Positions 8,219 through 16,000 of a DNA stretch of 64,000 nt are shown one piece after another; within the stretch, counting starts at the first letter, position 1; the number at the start of each line of letters is the position of its first letter. A program made the position numbers and the translations under genes. The notes under the pieces were generated by a model, which saw only the letters and a list, made by a program, of their open reading frames with translations, ran no database searches and had not been told where the DNA came from. Source of the DNA: Zunongwangia pacifica (lineage in GTDB: Bacteria; Bacteroidota; Bacteroidia; Flavobacteriales; Flavobacteriaceae); the NCBI RefSeq assembly GCF_023499215.1, contig NZ_JAKHSK010000008.1:1-64000 (forward strand), read 5' to 3'.

Positions 8219-8635
8219 ATGAATGATCCTTGGTGTTTCTAAGCATTTTTACTGAAATAGTTTTAAAATCCTTATGGGAAACCCCATTGTTGTTTATTGG
8301 GGATAAATTCTAAATCGCAGATTAAAGGCTTAATATCCATTTCGTCACTTTCTATAGAAATCATATTTCTAAGCCAGGGAATAAATTCATTAGTACCACT
8401 TTTTGTTAAAAAACCTTATCATCCGGTAATTTGCCGATGCCTGTAAATTTTTGGCATTTTTCGTGAGGATTAATTTTTTCTTTAGAAGAATAAAAGATGA
8501 TGTAATCTCCTTGTTTCATTTTTTGTAACCGAAACTTTTTGCCTTAGTTTACTTTTGCGATTTTTGTTAGATAGCAGATTGAACGTGATCTTTAGCAGTG
8601 CAAATTAACCAGTATTTTCTTTGGCGAGATTCCAT
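8217..8635 (-). pseudogene. Decayed EVE-domain (PUA-like) protein gene
   Basis: Read on the minus strand, pieces of one EVE-domain protein appear in order but in several frames. An ATG at 8635 gives MESRQRKYWLICTAKDHVQ, soon ended by a stop. Then follow GKKFRLQKMKQGDYIIFYSS and KCQKFTGIGKLPDDKVF with a stop, then MDIKPLICDLEFIPNKQQW with GFP and a stop. A third-frame tail, KDFKTISVKML, ends at 8217. EVE proteins bind modified bases in DNA or RNA. At least three frame changes or stops make this gene dead. No complete copy is seen in the window. Confidence 0.78.
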
Positions 8636-8643
8636 GCTAATCA

Positions 8644-9228
8644 TTAATACTTATCCTGTAAGCCCACCCCTTTTTTTATCATTGGGATTATTTTTTCTAA
8701 TCTCTTAGCGCGTGTGGTTTCTTTTTTAGCCGCGCTGATATAATTAGCATATTCTTTTTGCTTACTACAGGTTAACTGGCAGTAAGATTCGTCTAATTCC
8801 GCATCGTTTTTCAAAGCCGAATTTAATTCGGGCGGAATAATAAGTTCCTGTTTTCGGGAGGCTTTTATTGTTTTTCCCAGTTTCTGGTTTTCAATCGCTT
8901 CCAGCACATAGGGCAGCAAAATTTGCGTATTAATCTCATTACCCTTTTCAAAGCGTATTTGTCGTAACGCTTTCGTTTTTCCTTGCTGGGCATTTACGAG
9001 TAAACCAGTATTTTGCTGAAGTAAGGCACCATTAAAAAACCATAACGCGATATGATTTTTAAAAGCGGCCAGTCCGGCAACATTTTTATCTTTTAGCGTG
9101 TAGGTTGGTGCTCCCCATTTTATGGTTTCTTCTAAAATGGTTTCCTGAAGCATCTCCCGAATTTGCCTTAATTCGGTTTGCCAGTATTCGTGAATCTCAA
9201 TGTATTCGTCTACATCTTTTACCGCCAT
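8644..9228 (-). CDS. YdeI/OmpD-associated family protein (DUF1801-like)
   Basis: 194 residues from the ATG at 9228, which gives MAVKDVDEYIEIHEYW. An upstream in-frame ATG at 9270 would add 14 hydrophobic residues not usual for the family. The first half resembles DUF1801 (ETIKWGAPTYTLKDKNVAGL, then IALWFFNGALL). The second half carries the YdeI-type tail with IIPPELNSAL and a Lys/Arg-rich end (AKKETTRAKRLEKII). Members are small cytoplasmic proteins of unknown function. It starts 18 bp after the end of the EVE pseudogene in the opposite direction of reading, that is, it lies upstream of that gene on the same strand. Confidence 0.75.
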   Translation of the reverse strand: MAVKDVDEYIEIHEYWQTELRQIREMLQETILEETIKWGAPTYTLKDKNVAGLAAFKNHIALWFFNGALLQQNTGLLVNAQQGKTKALRQIRFEKGNEINTQILLPYVLEAIENQKLGKTIKASRKQELIIPPELNSALKNDAELDESYCQLTCSKQKEYANYISAAKKETTRAKRLEKIIPMIKKGVGLQDKY

Positions 9229-9287
9229 AGCTCTAAGTTTCCTTAAAAACAAGATTGAAAAAATATCCAATCTTGTTTTTTTTAAAG

Positions 9288-10520
9288 TTATCTGGCATTA
9301 AGTTCGGCAATTTTTATGATAACTTCAGTAGCTTTAACCATACTTTCTAATGGTACATATTCATATTTTCCGTGAAAGTTATGTCCCCCGGCAAAAATAT
9401 TAGGACAGGGAAGTCCCATAAAACTTAGTTGGGAACCGTCTGTTCCACCGCGAATAGGTTTAATAATAGGTTTCACCTTTACCGCTTCCATCGCTTCTTT
9501 TGCCAGTTCAACAATATGCATCATGGGTTCTATTTTTTCGCGCATATTGCGGTATTGATCTTTAACTTCAACGGTAACACATTCGCTTTCGTATTGCTTA
9601 CAAATTTCTATTCCAAGATCCTGGATCATTTTTTTACGAGCTTCAAAATGCTTTTTATCATGATCTCGTATAATGTATTGCAGTACGGTTTCTTCAACAT
9701 CGCCGTTAATATTGCTTAAATGAAAAAATCCCTGTCGGCCTTCCGTATGTTCTGGGGTTTCCAATCGTGGCAATGAATTAATAAAATCCTGAGCAATGTA
9801 CATACTGTTTACCATTTTATCTTTGGCATAACCGGGATGTACGCTTTTTCCGCTTACCGTAACTTTGGCGCTGGCAGCATTAAAATTTTCGTATTCTAAT
9901 TCGCCAATCTGGCTGCCATCCATCGTATAGGCCCAATCGGCTCCAAACTTTGCCACATCAAATTTATGCGCTCCACGACCAATCTCTTCATCTGGCGTAA
10001 AGCATACTTTTAAAGTGCCATGTTTAATTTCAGGATGCTCCAAAAGGTATTTCATAGCCGTCATTATTTCGGTGATTCCAGCTTTATCGTCGGCACCTAA
10101 AAGACTATTGCCATCGGTAGTGATAATGGTCTGCCCTTTATACTGTTTTAGATCATCAAAATATTCTGAAGAAAGGATGATATTTCTATCAGTGTTAAGT
10201 ACGATATCCCCGCCATTGTAATTTTCGATAATCTGCGGATTGATATTAGCACCGTTAAAATCGGGTGAAGTATCAAAATGAGAAACAAATCCAATAACGG
10301 GCGTTTCCTTGTTGGTGTTGGCTGGCAGGGTAGCCATGACATAAGCATTTTCGTCGATGCTTACTTGTTGCATTCCCATTTCTTCTAATTCTTTAGCCAG
10401 TTTCTTGGCAAGAACCCATTGCTTTTCGGTACTAGGTGTGTTTTCACTCTCGGGATCACTTTGCGTATCGATACTTATATAGCTTATAAATCGATCTAAA
10501 ACTTCTTGTTTATTGATCAT
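9288..10520 (-). CDS. pepT: Peptidase T (tripeptidase, M20 family)
   Basis: 410 residues, the normal length. PepT removes the N-terminal residue from tripeptides in the cytoplasm using two zinc ions. Metal-site motifs are in place: GFVSHFDTSPD, LGADDKAGI with the bridging aspartate, CFTPDEEIGRG with the catalytic glutamate pair, and a C-terminal FAGGHNFHGKYE histidine region. The opening ISIDTQSDPES also matches the family. The gene is transcribed toward the YdeI-like gene with a 59-bp gap, so both may share a transcript. Confidence 0.93.
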   Translation of the reverse strand: MINKQEVLDRFISYISIDTQSDPESENTPSTEKQWVLAKKLAKELEEMGMQQVSIDENAYVMATLPANTNKETPVIGFVSHFDTSPDFNGANINPQIIENYNGGDIVLNTDRNIILSSEYFDDLKQYKGQTIITTDGNSLLGADDKAGITEIMTAMKYLLEHPEIKHGTLKVCFTPDEEIGRGAHKFDVAKFGADWAYTMDGSQIGELEYENFNAASAKVTVSGKSVHPGYAKDKMVNSMYIAQDFINSLPRLETPEHTEGRQGFFHLSNINGDVEETVLQYIIRDHDKKHFEARKKMIQDLGIEICKQYESECVTVEVKDQYRNMREKIEPMMHIVELAKEAMEAVKVKPIIKPIRGGTDGSQLSFMGLPCPNIFAGGHNFHGKYEYVPLESMVKATEVIIKIAELNAR

Positions 10521-10610
10521 GTTGATAGGTGTTAGTTGTCTGGATTTGGTTGATTTTTCAGAAGTTTTTCTGAAAATTAATGCTGAATAAACTCCTGATG
10601 ATAAAGTAAA

Positions 10611-10637
10611 CTACCTTAGGGCAAGCCCATGAGGCAT
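10611..10637. repeat. Imperfect hairpin resembling a Bacteroidota dispersed repeat
   Basis: CCTTAGGGC, AA, GCCCATGAGG forms a small imperfect stem-loop in the 281-bp divergent gap between pepT and pyrD. Similar CCTCGGG...CCCACGAGG units are, as I recall, scattered in intergenic DNA of Flavobacteriaceae. There is no T run, so a terminator is unlikely. Apart from the pyrD -7 element, nothing else stands out in this gap. Confidence 0.35.
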
Positions 10638-10777
10638 TTATTAGAAAATTAACTTTTATTTCTAGGCATCGGGACGATCAGAACACATTTAATTTCTATT
10701 ATCGAGTCAAAATTAGGGAATTGCCAATCGGGTACAAAACCTTTTAAGATTTAGTATGTTCATTTTTACAATTCATT

Positions 10778-10785
10778 TATTTTTG
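10778..10785 (+). promoter_or_regulatory. -7 element TATTTTTG before pyrD
   Basis: TATTTTTG lies 16 bp before the pyrD ATG at 10802, giving a very short leader of about 10 nt. No TTG is seen at the usual distance upstream. Confidence 0.45.
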
Positions 10786-10801
10786 CACAAACCAGCCAAA
10801 T

Positions 10802-11830
10802 ATGTACAAGTCTTTAATTCGCCCGATACTTTTTAAATACGATCCAGAAGCCATTCACCATTTCACTTTTAGTAGCTTAAAGAAATTAAATAAAATTCCG
10901 GGAGTGCCTGCAATTTTAAGATCCAAATTTTGCAATAACGACCCGCGCTTAAATCGTGAAGTTTTTGGACTGAAGTTTAAAAATCCTGTAGGCCTGGCCG
11001 CGGGATTTGATAAAGATGCCAAACTGTATAAGGAATTATCGAATCTTGGTTTTGGCTTTATTGAAGTGGGTACGGTAACACCAAAACCGCAACCCGGCAA
11101 TGATAAAAAACGATTGTTTAGATTAAAAGCCGACCAGGCGATTATTAACCGAATGGGGTTTAATAATGGCGGGGTAGCGCAAATGGTGACGCAGCTTAAG
11201 AAAAATACCGATGTATTAATTGGTGGTAATATTGGTAAAAATAAAGTGACGCCTAACGAAGAAGCTGTAGAGGATTATAAAATTTGTTTTGAAGCTTTGT
11301 TTGATTATGTAGATTATTTTGTGGTAAATGTAAGTTCGCCAAATACACCAAATTTAAGAGCCTTGCAGGATAAAGAGCCACTAACGCATTTGCTTAACAC
11401 CTTGATGGAGCTAAATAATGCGAAGCCAAAACAAAAGCCAATATTGTTAAAAATCGCGCCAGATCTTACCGATTCTCAGCTTCTGGATATTATTAATATC
11501 GTTCAGGAAACTAAGATCGACGGTGTGATCGCGACAAATACCACAATTTCGCGTGAAGGTTTACAATCTGAAGATCAAAATGAAACCGGTGGTTTAAGTG
11601 GAAAACCGCTCACCAAAAGAGCTACCGAGGTGATTAAATTTCTTTCAGAAAAAAGTAATAAAGCGTTCCCTATTATTGGTGTGGGCGGAATTCACACCGC
11701 AGACGATGCTATAGAGAAACTAGAGGCCGGTGCCAGTTTGGTTCAACTATATACAGGTTTTATTTATGAAGGCCCTGCACTTATCAAAGCCATCAATAAA
11801 AAAATTCTTGAAAAATATCCAAAATCGTAA
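10802..11830 (+). CDS. pyrD: Quinone-dependent dihydroorotate dehydrogenase (class 2)
   Basis: 342 residues, the class 2 length. The enzyme oxidises dihydroorotate to orotate in pyrimidine synthesis and passes electrons to membrane quinone. The N-terminal helices ([20 protein letters not shown]) form the quinone tunnel that defines class 2. The FMN barrel follows with [30 protein letters not shown], the catalytic-serine region [11 protein letters not shown], and [12 protein letters not shown] plus a QLYTGF phosphate loop. The LysE-family gene follows after 12 bp and may be co-transcribed. Confidence 0.95.
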   Translation: MYKSLIRPILFKYDPEAIHHFTFSSLKKLNKIPGVPAILRSKFCNNDPRLNREVFGLKFKNPVGLAAGFDKDAKLYKELSNLGFGFIEVGTVTPKPQPGNDKKRLFRLKADQAIINRMGFNNGGVAQMVTQLKKNTDVLIGGNIGKNKVTPNEEAVEDYKICFEALFDYVDYFVVNVSSPNTPNLRALQDKEPLTHLLNTLMELNNAKPKQKPILLKIAPDLTDSQLLDIINIVQETKIDGVIATNTTISREGLQSEDQNETGGLSGKPLTKRATEVIKFLSEKSNKAFPIIGVGGIHTADDAIEKLEAGASLVQLYTGFIYEGPALIKAINKKILEKYPKS

Positions 11831-11842
11831 TAGTTAAGACAT

Positions 11843-12457
11843 TTGTTAGCGCAGCTCCTTCCTTTTTTAACCGCCACGATCCTGCTTACGCTCACTCCGG
11901 GGCCAGATATCATTTATGTGTTGGTACAGGGAATGGCTAATGGTAAAAAGCACGCGATAGTTACCGCTTTAGGCTTAGTTAGTGGTGTTGTGGTACATAC
12001 TACTTTGGTAGCCTTTGGAGTGTCGGCAGTGATCAAGCAATCGGAGACTATTTTTGTGATCATAAAATGTTTAGGCGCCGCTTATCTGTTTTATTTAGCG
12101 TATAACGTTTTTAAAAGTGATCCTGATATTGCTTTTTCTGCGGAAGGAATTAAACAAAAAAGCCTTTTTGGCTTATATAGACAGGGATTTATTATGAATG
12201 TTTTAAATCCTAAAGTAACCATTTTCTTTTTAGCGCTTTTTCCAGGTTTTTTATGGGATCCTGAAGGGAATACAGTGCTCCAATTCTATATTTTAGGGCT
12301 TATTTTTATGTTTCAGGCGTTGCTGATCTTTAGTTTGGTAGCGATCCTTGCCGGAAACATTTCAAAATACCTTCAAAAACATCGAAAATCGGGTGTGGTT
12401 TTAAAATGGATCCAGATCTTTGCATTTATTGGGATTGGCGTATTTATTTTAATTTAA
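11843..12457 (+). CDS. LysE/RhtB-family amino acid exporter (TTG start)
   Basis: 204 residues with about six membrane helices. The family hallmark LTPGPDIIYVLVQGMANGKK is at residues 16-35, followed by GLVSGVVVHT. LysE/RhtB proteins export amino acids or related small molecules across the inner membrane; the substrate here is unknown. The start is TTG at 11843, since the next in-frame ATG (inside MANGKK) would remove the first helix and the hallmark. It lies 12 bp after pyrD. Confidence 0.85.
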   Translation: MLAQLLPFLTATILLTLTPGPDIIYVLVQGMANGKKHAIVTALGLVSGVVVHTTLVAFGVSAVIKQSETIFVIIKCLGAAYLFYLAYNVFKSDPDIAFSAEGIKQKSLFGLYRQGFIMNVLNPKVTIFFLALFPGFLWDPEGNTVLQFYILGLIFMFQALLIFSLVAILAGNISKYLQKHRKSGVVLKWIQIFAFIGIGVFILI

Positions 12458-12589
12458 ATAAATGCCGAAATGGTATAAAAACGAAACCTGTTTTATATAA
12501 TCTCAATTCGATACTTCCGACTTAATTTTTTCAAAGCAATTGCTTATTTCTGAATAAATATTAGATTTTATTATCAAAATCTAAAAAAC

Positions 12590-12597
12590 TATCTTTG
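12590..12597 (+). promoter_or_regulatory. -7 element TATCTTTG abutting the HMG-CoA lyase start
   Basis: TATCTTTG ends only 5 bp before the ATG at 12603. With a usual -7 to start distance the transcript would begin at or next to the start codon, so a leaderless mRNA is likely. It may mean the annotated start is right because no leader is needed. Confidence 0.4.
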
Positions 12598-12602
12598 GCT
12601 AT

Positions 12603-13466
12603 ATGGGAGAGATTAAGCTTATCGAATGTCCGCGCGATGCCATGCAGGGAATTAAAGATTTTATTCCTACTAAAACTAAAGCTCAGTACATTCAGTCCTT
12701 ATTACAATGTGGTTTCGACACGATCGATTTTGGTAGTTTTGTGTCTCCCAAAGCGATACCCCAGATGCGGGATACTGCTGAAGTACTCTCTATGCTGGAT
12801 CTTACCAGAACAAAGAGTAAATTATTAGCGATCGTTGCCAATACACGCGGGGCAGAAGATGCTTCGCAATTTCCTGAAATAGATTATTTAGGGTATCCAT
12901 TTTCTATTTCAGAAAACTTCCAGATGCGAAATACCCACAAAACCATAGCAGAATCTGTTGAGGTCTTAAAATCGATCTTGGATATTGCGAATAATGCTGA
13001 TAAACAAGTGGTAGCCTACTTAAGCATGGGCTTTGGGAACCCTTATGGCGATCCTTGGAATGTGGAGATCGTAGGGGAGTGGACCGAGAAACTGGCGGCT
13101 ATGGGCGTGAACATTTTATCGCTTTCTGATACTGTGGGTACTTCTACACCAGATATTATCGATTATCTTTTCTCTAACCTAATCCCAAAATATCCAAAAG
13201 TGGAATTTGGAGCGCATCTACATACCACGCCAACGAAATGGCATGAAAAAGTGCACTCGGCGTATAAAGCCGGTTGCCGAAGATTCGATGGGGCCATCCA
13301 GGGATTTGGCGGTTGCCCAATGGCGAAAGATGAGCTTACCGGAAATATGCCTACCGAAAAAATGTTTTCCTATTTCAATACAAAGAAGGAAACTACAAAT
13401 ATCAGAATGGGAAGTTTTGAGGCATCTTTTAATAAAGCGACCAAAGTTTTTACTCAATATCATTAG
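12603..13466 (+). CDS. mvaB: Hydroxymethylglutaryl-CoA lyase
   Basis: 287 residues. The enzyme splits HMG-CoA into acetoacetate and acetyl-CoA, the last step of leucine breakdown. Family motifs: ECPRDAMQGI with the metal-binding Asp and the preceding Arg, GFDTIDFGSFVSPKAIPQM, SLSDTVGTSTPD, EFGAHLHTTP with metal-binding histidines, and the active-site cysteine in GFGGCPMAKDELTGNMPTE. Leucine catabolism pairs it with the leucine dehydrogenase at 5200, although the genes are apart. It may be read from a leaderless transcript. Confidence 0.92.
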   Translation: MGEIKLIECPRDAMQGIKDFIPTKTKAQYIQSLLQCGFDTIDFGSFVSPKAIPQMRDTAEVLSMLDLTRTKSKLLAIVANTRGAEDASQFPEIDYLGYPFSISENFQMRNTHKTIAESVEVLKSILDIANNADKQVVAYLSMGFGNPYGDPWNVEIVGEWTEKLAAMGVNILSLSDTVGTSTPDIIDYLFSNLIPKYPKVEFGAHLHTTPTKWHEKVHSAYKAGCRRFDGAIQGFGGCPMAKDELTGNMPTEKMFSYFNTKKETTNIRMGSFEASFNKATKVFTQYH

Positions 13467-13503
13467 TGTTTCTTATTGATTCTGATTTATTTATAAATAA
13501 AAA

Positions 13504-13526
13504 TTATTTAAATTAGGTCTAAATAA
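13504..13526. promoter_or_regulatory. Palindromic operator 1 of the DUF4856 operon
   Basis: A 23-bp imperfect palindrome: TTATTTAAA, 5 bp, TCTAAATAA (8 of 9 arm positions pair). It ends 2 bp before the TTG -33 element of the promoter at 13529. It starts exactly 60 bp before operator 2. By form and context it may bind a Fur- or DtxR-type metal regulator; that identity is inference. Confidence 0.6.
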
Positions 13527-13528
13527 AG

Positions 13529-13558
13529 TTGTAGTACTCCTTAAGCATTTTATATTTG
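13529..13558 (+). promoter_or_regulatory. Promoter of the DUF4856-imelysin-HTTM-TonB operon
   Basis: TTG at 13529-13531, a 19-bp spacer and TATATTTG at 13551-13558 give a textbook Bacteroidota promoter. The predicted start of transcription near 13565 falls at the first base of operator 2, so a repressor bound there would block initiation. Confidence 0.72.
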
Positions 13559-13563
13559 CGAAA

Positions 13564-13586
13564 TTATTTTAAACAAGTCTAAATAA
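13564..13586. promoter_or_regulatory. Palindromic operator 2 of the DUF4856 operon
   Basis: A 23-bp copy of the element at 13504: TTATTTTAA, 5 bp, TCTAAATAA. The right half is identical to operator 1, the left half diverges. It covers the predicted transcription start and ends 1 bp before the ATG at 13588. Confidence 0.55.
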
Positions 13587-13587
13587 A

Positions 13588-14808
13588 ATGGTAATGAGAA
13601 AAATTTTACTGGGTTCACTTATTTGCAGTACGATAAGCTTTTCTTCTTGTTCAGATGACGATACAATGATTATCGAAGAAGAAAATGAACTAGAAGTACC
13701 TGCCAATTATATTTTCGAAAGAAATGGTGAGTCTACCGTAAACTATAACGGCCAGACGACAAGATTACAAATGTCTGCCGAATTGCTTTCAGCTTTTAAC
13801 GACTTCGAAAATAATAGCGAAGAGCAATTATTAAATATGTTTGCCAATGAAAATGCACCTTTCGCAAACGCATCATTAAACGAATCTTCTAAAAGTGTGA
13901 AGTCTAAAGTTGCCGCTTCTAACCTTTATTTTTCTACAAATAGTGTTGAAAGTGCTGCCATTAAAGAAGATTTTGAATCTTTTATTTCTGGACAAATCAA
14001 TCAGGTAAAAGTAAATAAAGATAAACTGGCCGAGGCCGGAGTTGCCGGACAGATTGCCCAGGGCGAACGTGTTCGTTACGTAAATGCACAAGGCCTTGAA
14101 TACAATCAGGCTTTCGCAAAAAGTCTGATCGGTGGCTTATTGCTGGATCAGATTATTAATAATTATTTGTCTCAACCGGTTTTGGATGAAGCTGATAATC
14201 GTGAAAATAACGATGCCACTGTTGCTGAAGACGGAAAAGTGTACACTACCATGGAGCATAAGTGGGACGAAGCTTATGGATATTTATACGGTGACCCATC
14301 GATCCCAACAGCCGATCCAATGTCGGTTTTAGGAGAAAGCGATGACCATTTATTGTTTAGCTATTTAGGACAGGTTGATGCCGATGAGGATTTTGATGGT
14401 CTGGCAGAAACTACTTTCGAGGCTTTTAAAAAAGGCCGTGCTGCGATCGTAGCCGGCGATTATGAAACACGAGATGAGCAGGTAAGGATGATCCGCGGAA
14501 ATCTATCTACTGTAATAGGTGTACGTGCCGTGCACTATTTACAGGGAGGAAAAAATGCTTTAGCTGAAGAAAACTATGGCGCTGCTTTTCATGAATTGTC
14601 TGAAGGTTTCGGATTTGTATACAGCCTGAGGTTTACACATAATCCTATAACCGGTCAGCCCTATTTATCAAAAGAAAAGATCGATTCTTATAAAGCGGAA
14701 TTATTATCTGGTAATGGTTTCTGGGAAGTTTCTTCAGAAACATTAGATAACATTTCAGAAGAAATTGCGGCAGCTTATGGATTTTCCGTACAGCAGGCTG
14801 CAGAGTAA
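13588..14808 (+). CDS. DUF4856 lipoprotein
   Basis: 406 residues. MVMRKILLGS followed by LICSTISFSSC is a lipoprotein signal with lipobox; a start two codons later (MRK, 13594) is equally possible. After the cysteine comes an acidic linker, DDD and then a cluster of five glutamates (residues 30-36), before the DUF4856 domain (about 40-400; YIFERNGESTVNYNGQTTRL is its usual opening). DUF4856 proteins are helical, remotely imelysin-like, and surface- or periplasm-exposed. First gene of a four-gene operon that also encodes an imelysin-like protein, a HTTM membrane protein and a TonB receptor. Its role is unknown; metal-linked function is inferred. Confidence 0.85.
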   Translation: MVMRKILLGSLICSTISFSSCSDDDTMIIEEENELEVPANYIFERNGESTVNYNGQTTRLQMSAELLSAFNDFENNSEEQLLNMFANENAPFANASLNESSKSVKSKVAASNLYFSTNSVESAAIKEDFESFISGQINQVKVNKDKLAEAGVAGQIAQGERVRYVNAQGLEYNQAFAKSLIGGLLLDQIINNYLSQPVLDEADNRENNDATVAEDGKVYTTMEHKWDEAYGYLYGDPSIPTADPMSVLGESDDHLLFSYLGQVDADEDFDGLAETTFEAFKKGRAAIVAGDYETRDEQVRMIRGNLSTVIGVRAVHYLQGGKNALAEENYGAAFHELSEGFGFVYSLRFTHNPITGQPYLSKEKIDSYKAELLSGNGFWEVSSETLDNISEEIAAAYGFSVQQAAE

Positions 14809-14863
14809 CTTATAATATCCGGAGTTGATTAACGTCAGCTTCGGTTTTTAATTTTTGAATACA

Positions 14864-15991
14864 ATGAAGAAAATTTCAACGATTTTAATACTTTCCTTGC
14901 TGTTTTTTGCGGCCTGTTCTTCTGGAGACGATGGAGGAGAAACCAATGGAGGAAACGAAACTGAAAGTTTTGATCGCAGCGCGATGCTCGCACACTGGGC
15001 AGATGATGTTATCGTTCCTGCTTTTCAGAATTTCAACCAATCAACTTCCGAGCTAAAATCGGCTACCGATGCGTTTGTTGCAAATCCAAATGCCGATGAT
15101 TTTGCAACTTTAAGGATTAGATTTAGAAAAGCTTATATCAACTTTCAGCATGTTTCTATGTTCGAGATTGGAAAAGCAGAAGAATTGAATTACAGAAATT
15201 TCCTAAATACATACCCGGCAAATACTGCGAATATTCAAATTAAGATCGCTTCTGGTTCTTTTAATCTGGAATTGCCATCTTCTTTTGCCCAACAGGGATT
15301 CCCGGCTATGGACTTTTTGTTGTATGGTCTGGCTGAAAATGATGCTGCAATTCTGGAATTTTATACTTCCGGAGAAAATGTTGAAAATTATAGATCGTAT
15401 CTTCTGGCAGTTGCTGAAAGAATAGATTCCCTTACCGCTGAAGTTACCGAAAGCTGGACTGGAAACTATAGGACTACTTTTGTTAAAAATACCAGTTCTT
15501 CCAGTACCGGTTCTGTAGATCGTTTTACCAATGATTATGTCATGTATTTTGAAAAATTTCTGCGTAGTGGTAAAATTGGGTACCCTGCGGGAGTATTTTC
15601 GGGAACACCTTCTGCGGTTAATGTAGAAAGTTTATATGCCGGCAACCTTTCTAAAGAGCTATATCTTGAAGCACTGAATGCCTTTAGTAATTTCTTTGAA
15701 GGTAAAGGCTTTGACAGTAATCCTAACGGGAAGAGCTATAAGCAATATCTGCAATATTTGGATAGCATGAAGGACGGTCAGGATCTTGCCGCCCTTATTT
15801 CAAGCCAGTTTTCAGCAGCCAAAAATCAGGCTAATTCACTAAATTCAAACTTAAAAGAACAGGTAGAATCTGATAACTCGGTAATGTTGGCGGCCTATGA
15901 TGAATTACAGAAAGCTACCGTTTTGCTGAAATTAGACATGATGCAGGCACTTTCGATCAGCGTGGATTATGTAGATTCTGATGGTGACTAA
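14864..15991 (+). CDS. Imelysin-like lipoprotein (peptidase M75 fold)
   Basis: 375 residues from the ATG at 14864; the upstream TTG at 14855 adds only three residues. MKKISTILILSLLFFAAC is a lipoprotein signal followed by an acidic Gly/Glu linker. The imelysin fold covers about residues 37-370. In classical imelysins a GxHxxE motif stands where this protein has GFPAMD (residues 145-150), so the His and Glu of the proposed metal site are replaced by Pro and Asp. Imelysins are iron-regulated envelope proteins; peptidase activity is doubtful here. It follows the DUF4856 gene by 55 bp and precedes the HTTM gene by 9 bp. Confidence 0.85.
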   Translation: MKKISTILILSLLFFAACSSGDDGGETNGGNETESFDRSAMLAHWADDVIVPAFQNFNQSTSELKSATDAFVANPNADDFATLRIRFRKAYINFQHVSMFEIGKAEELNYRNFLNTYPANTANIQIKIASGSFNLELPSSFAQQGFPAMDFLLYGLAENDAAILEFYTSGENVENYRSYLLAVAERIDSLTAEVTESWTGNYRTTFVKNTSSSSTGSVDRFTNDYVMYFEKFLRSGKIGYPAGVFSGTPSAVNVESLYAGNLSKELYLEALNAFSNFFEGKGFDSNPNGKSYKQYLQYLDSMKDGQDLAALISSQFSAAKNQANSLNSNLKEQVESDNSVMLAAYDELQKATVLLKLDMMQALSISVDYVDSDGD

Positions 15992-16000
15992 GATTTTTGA

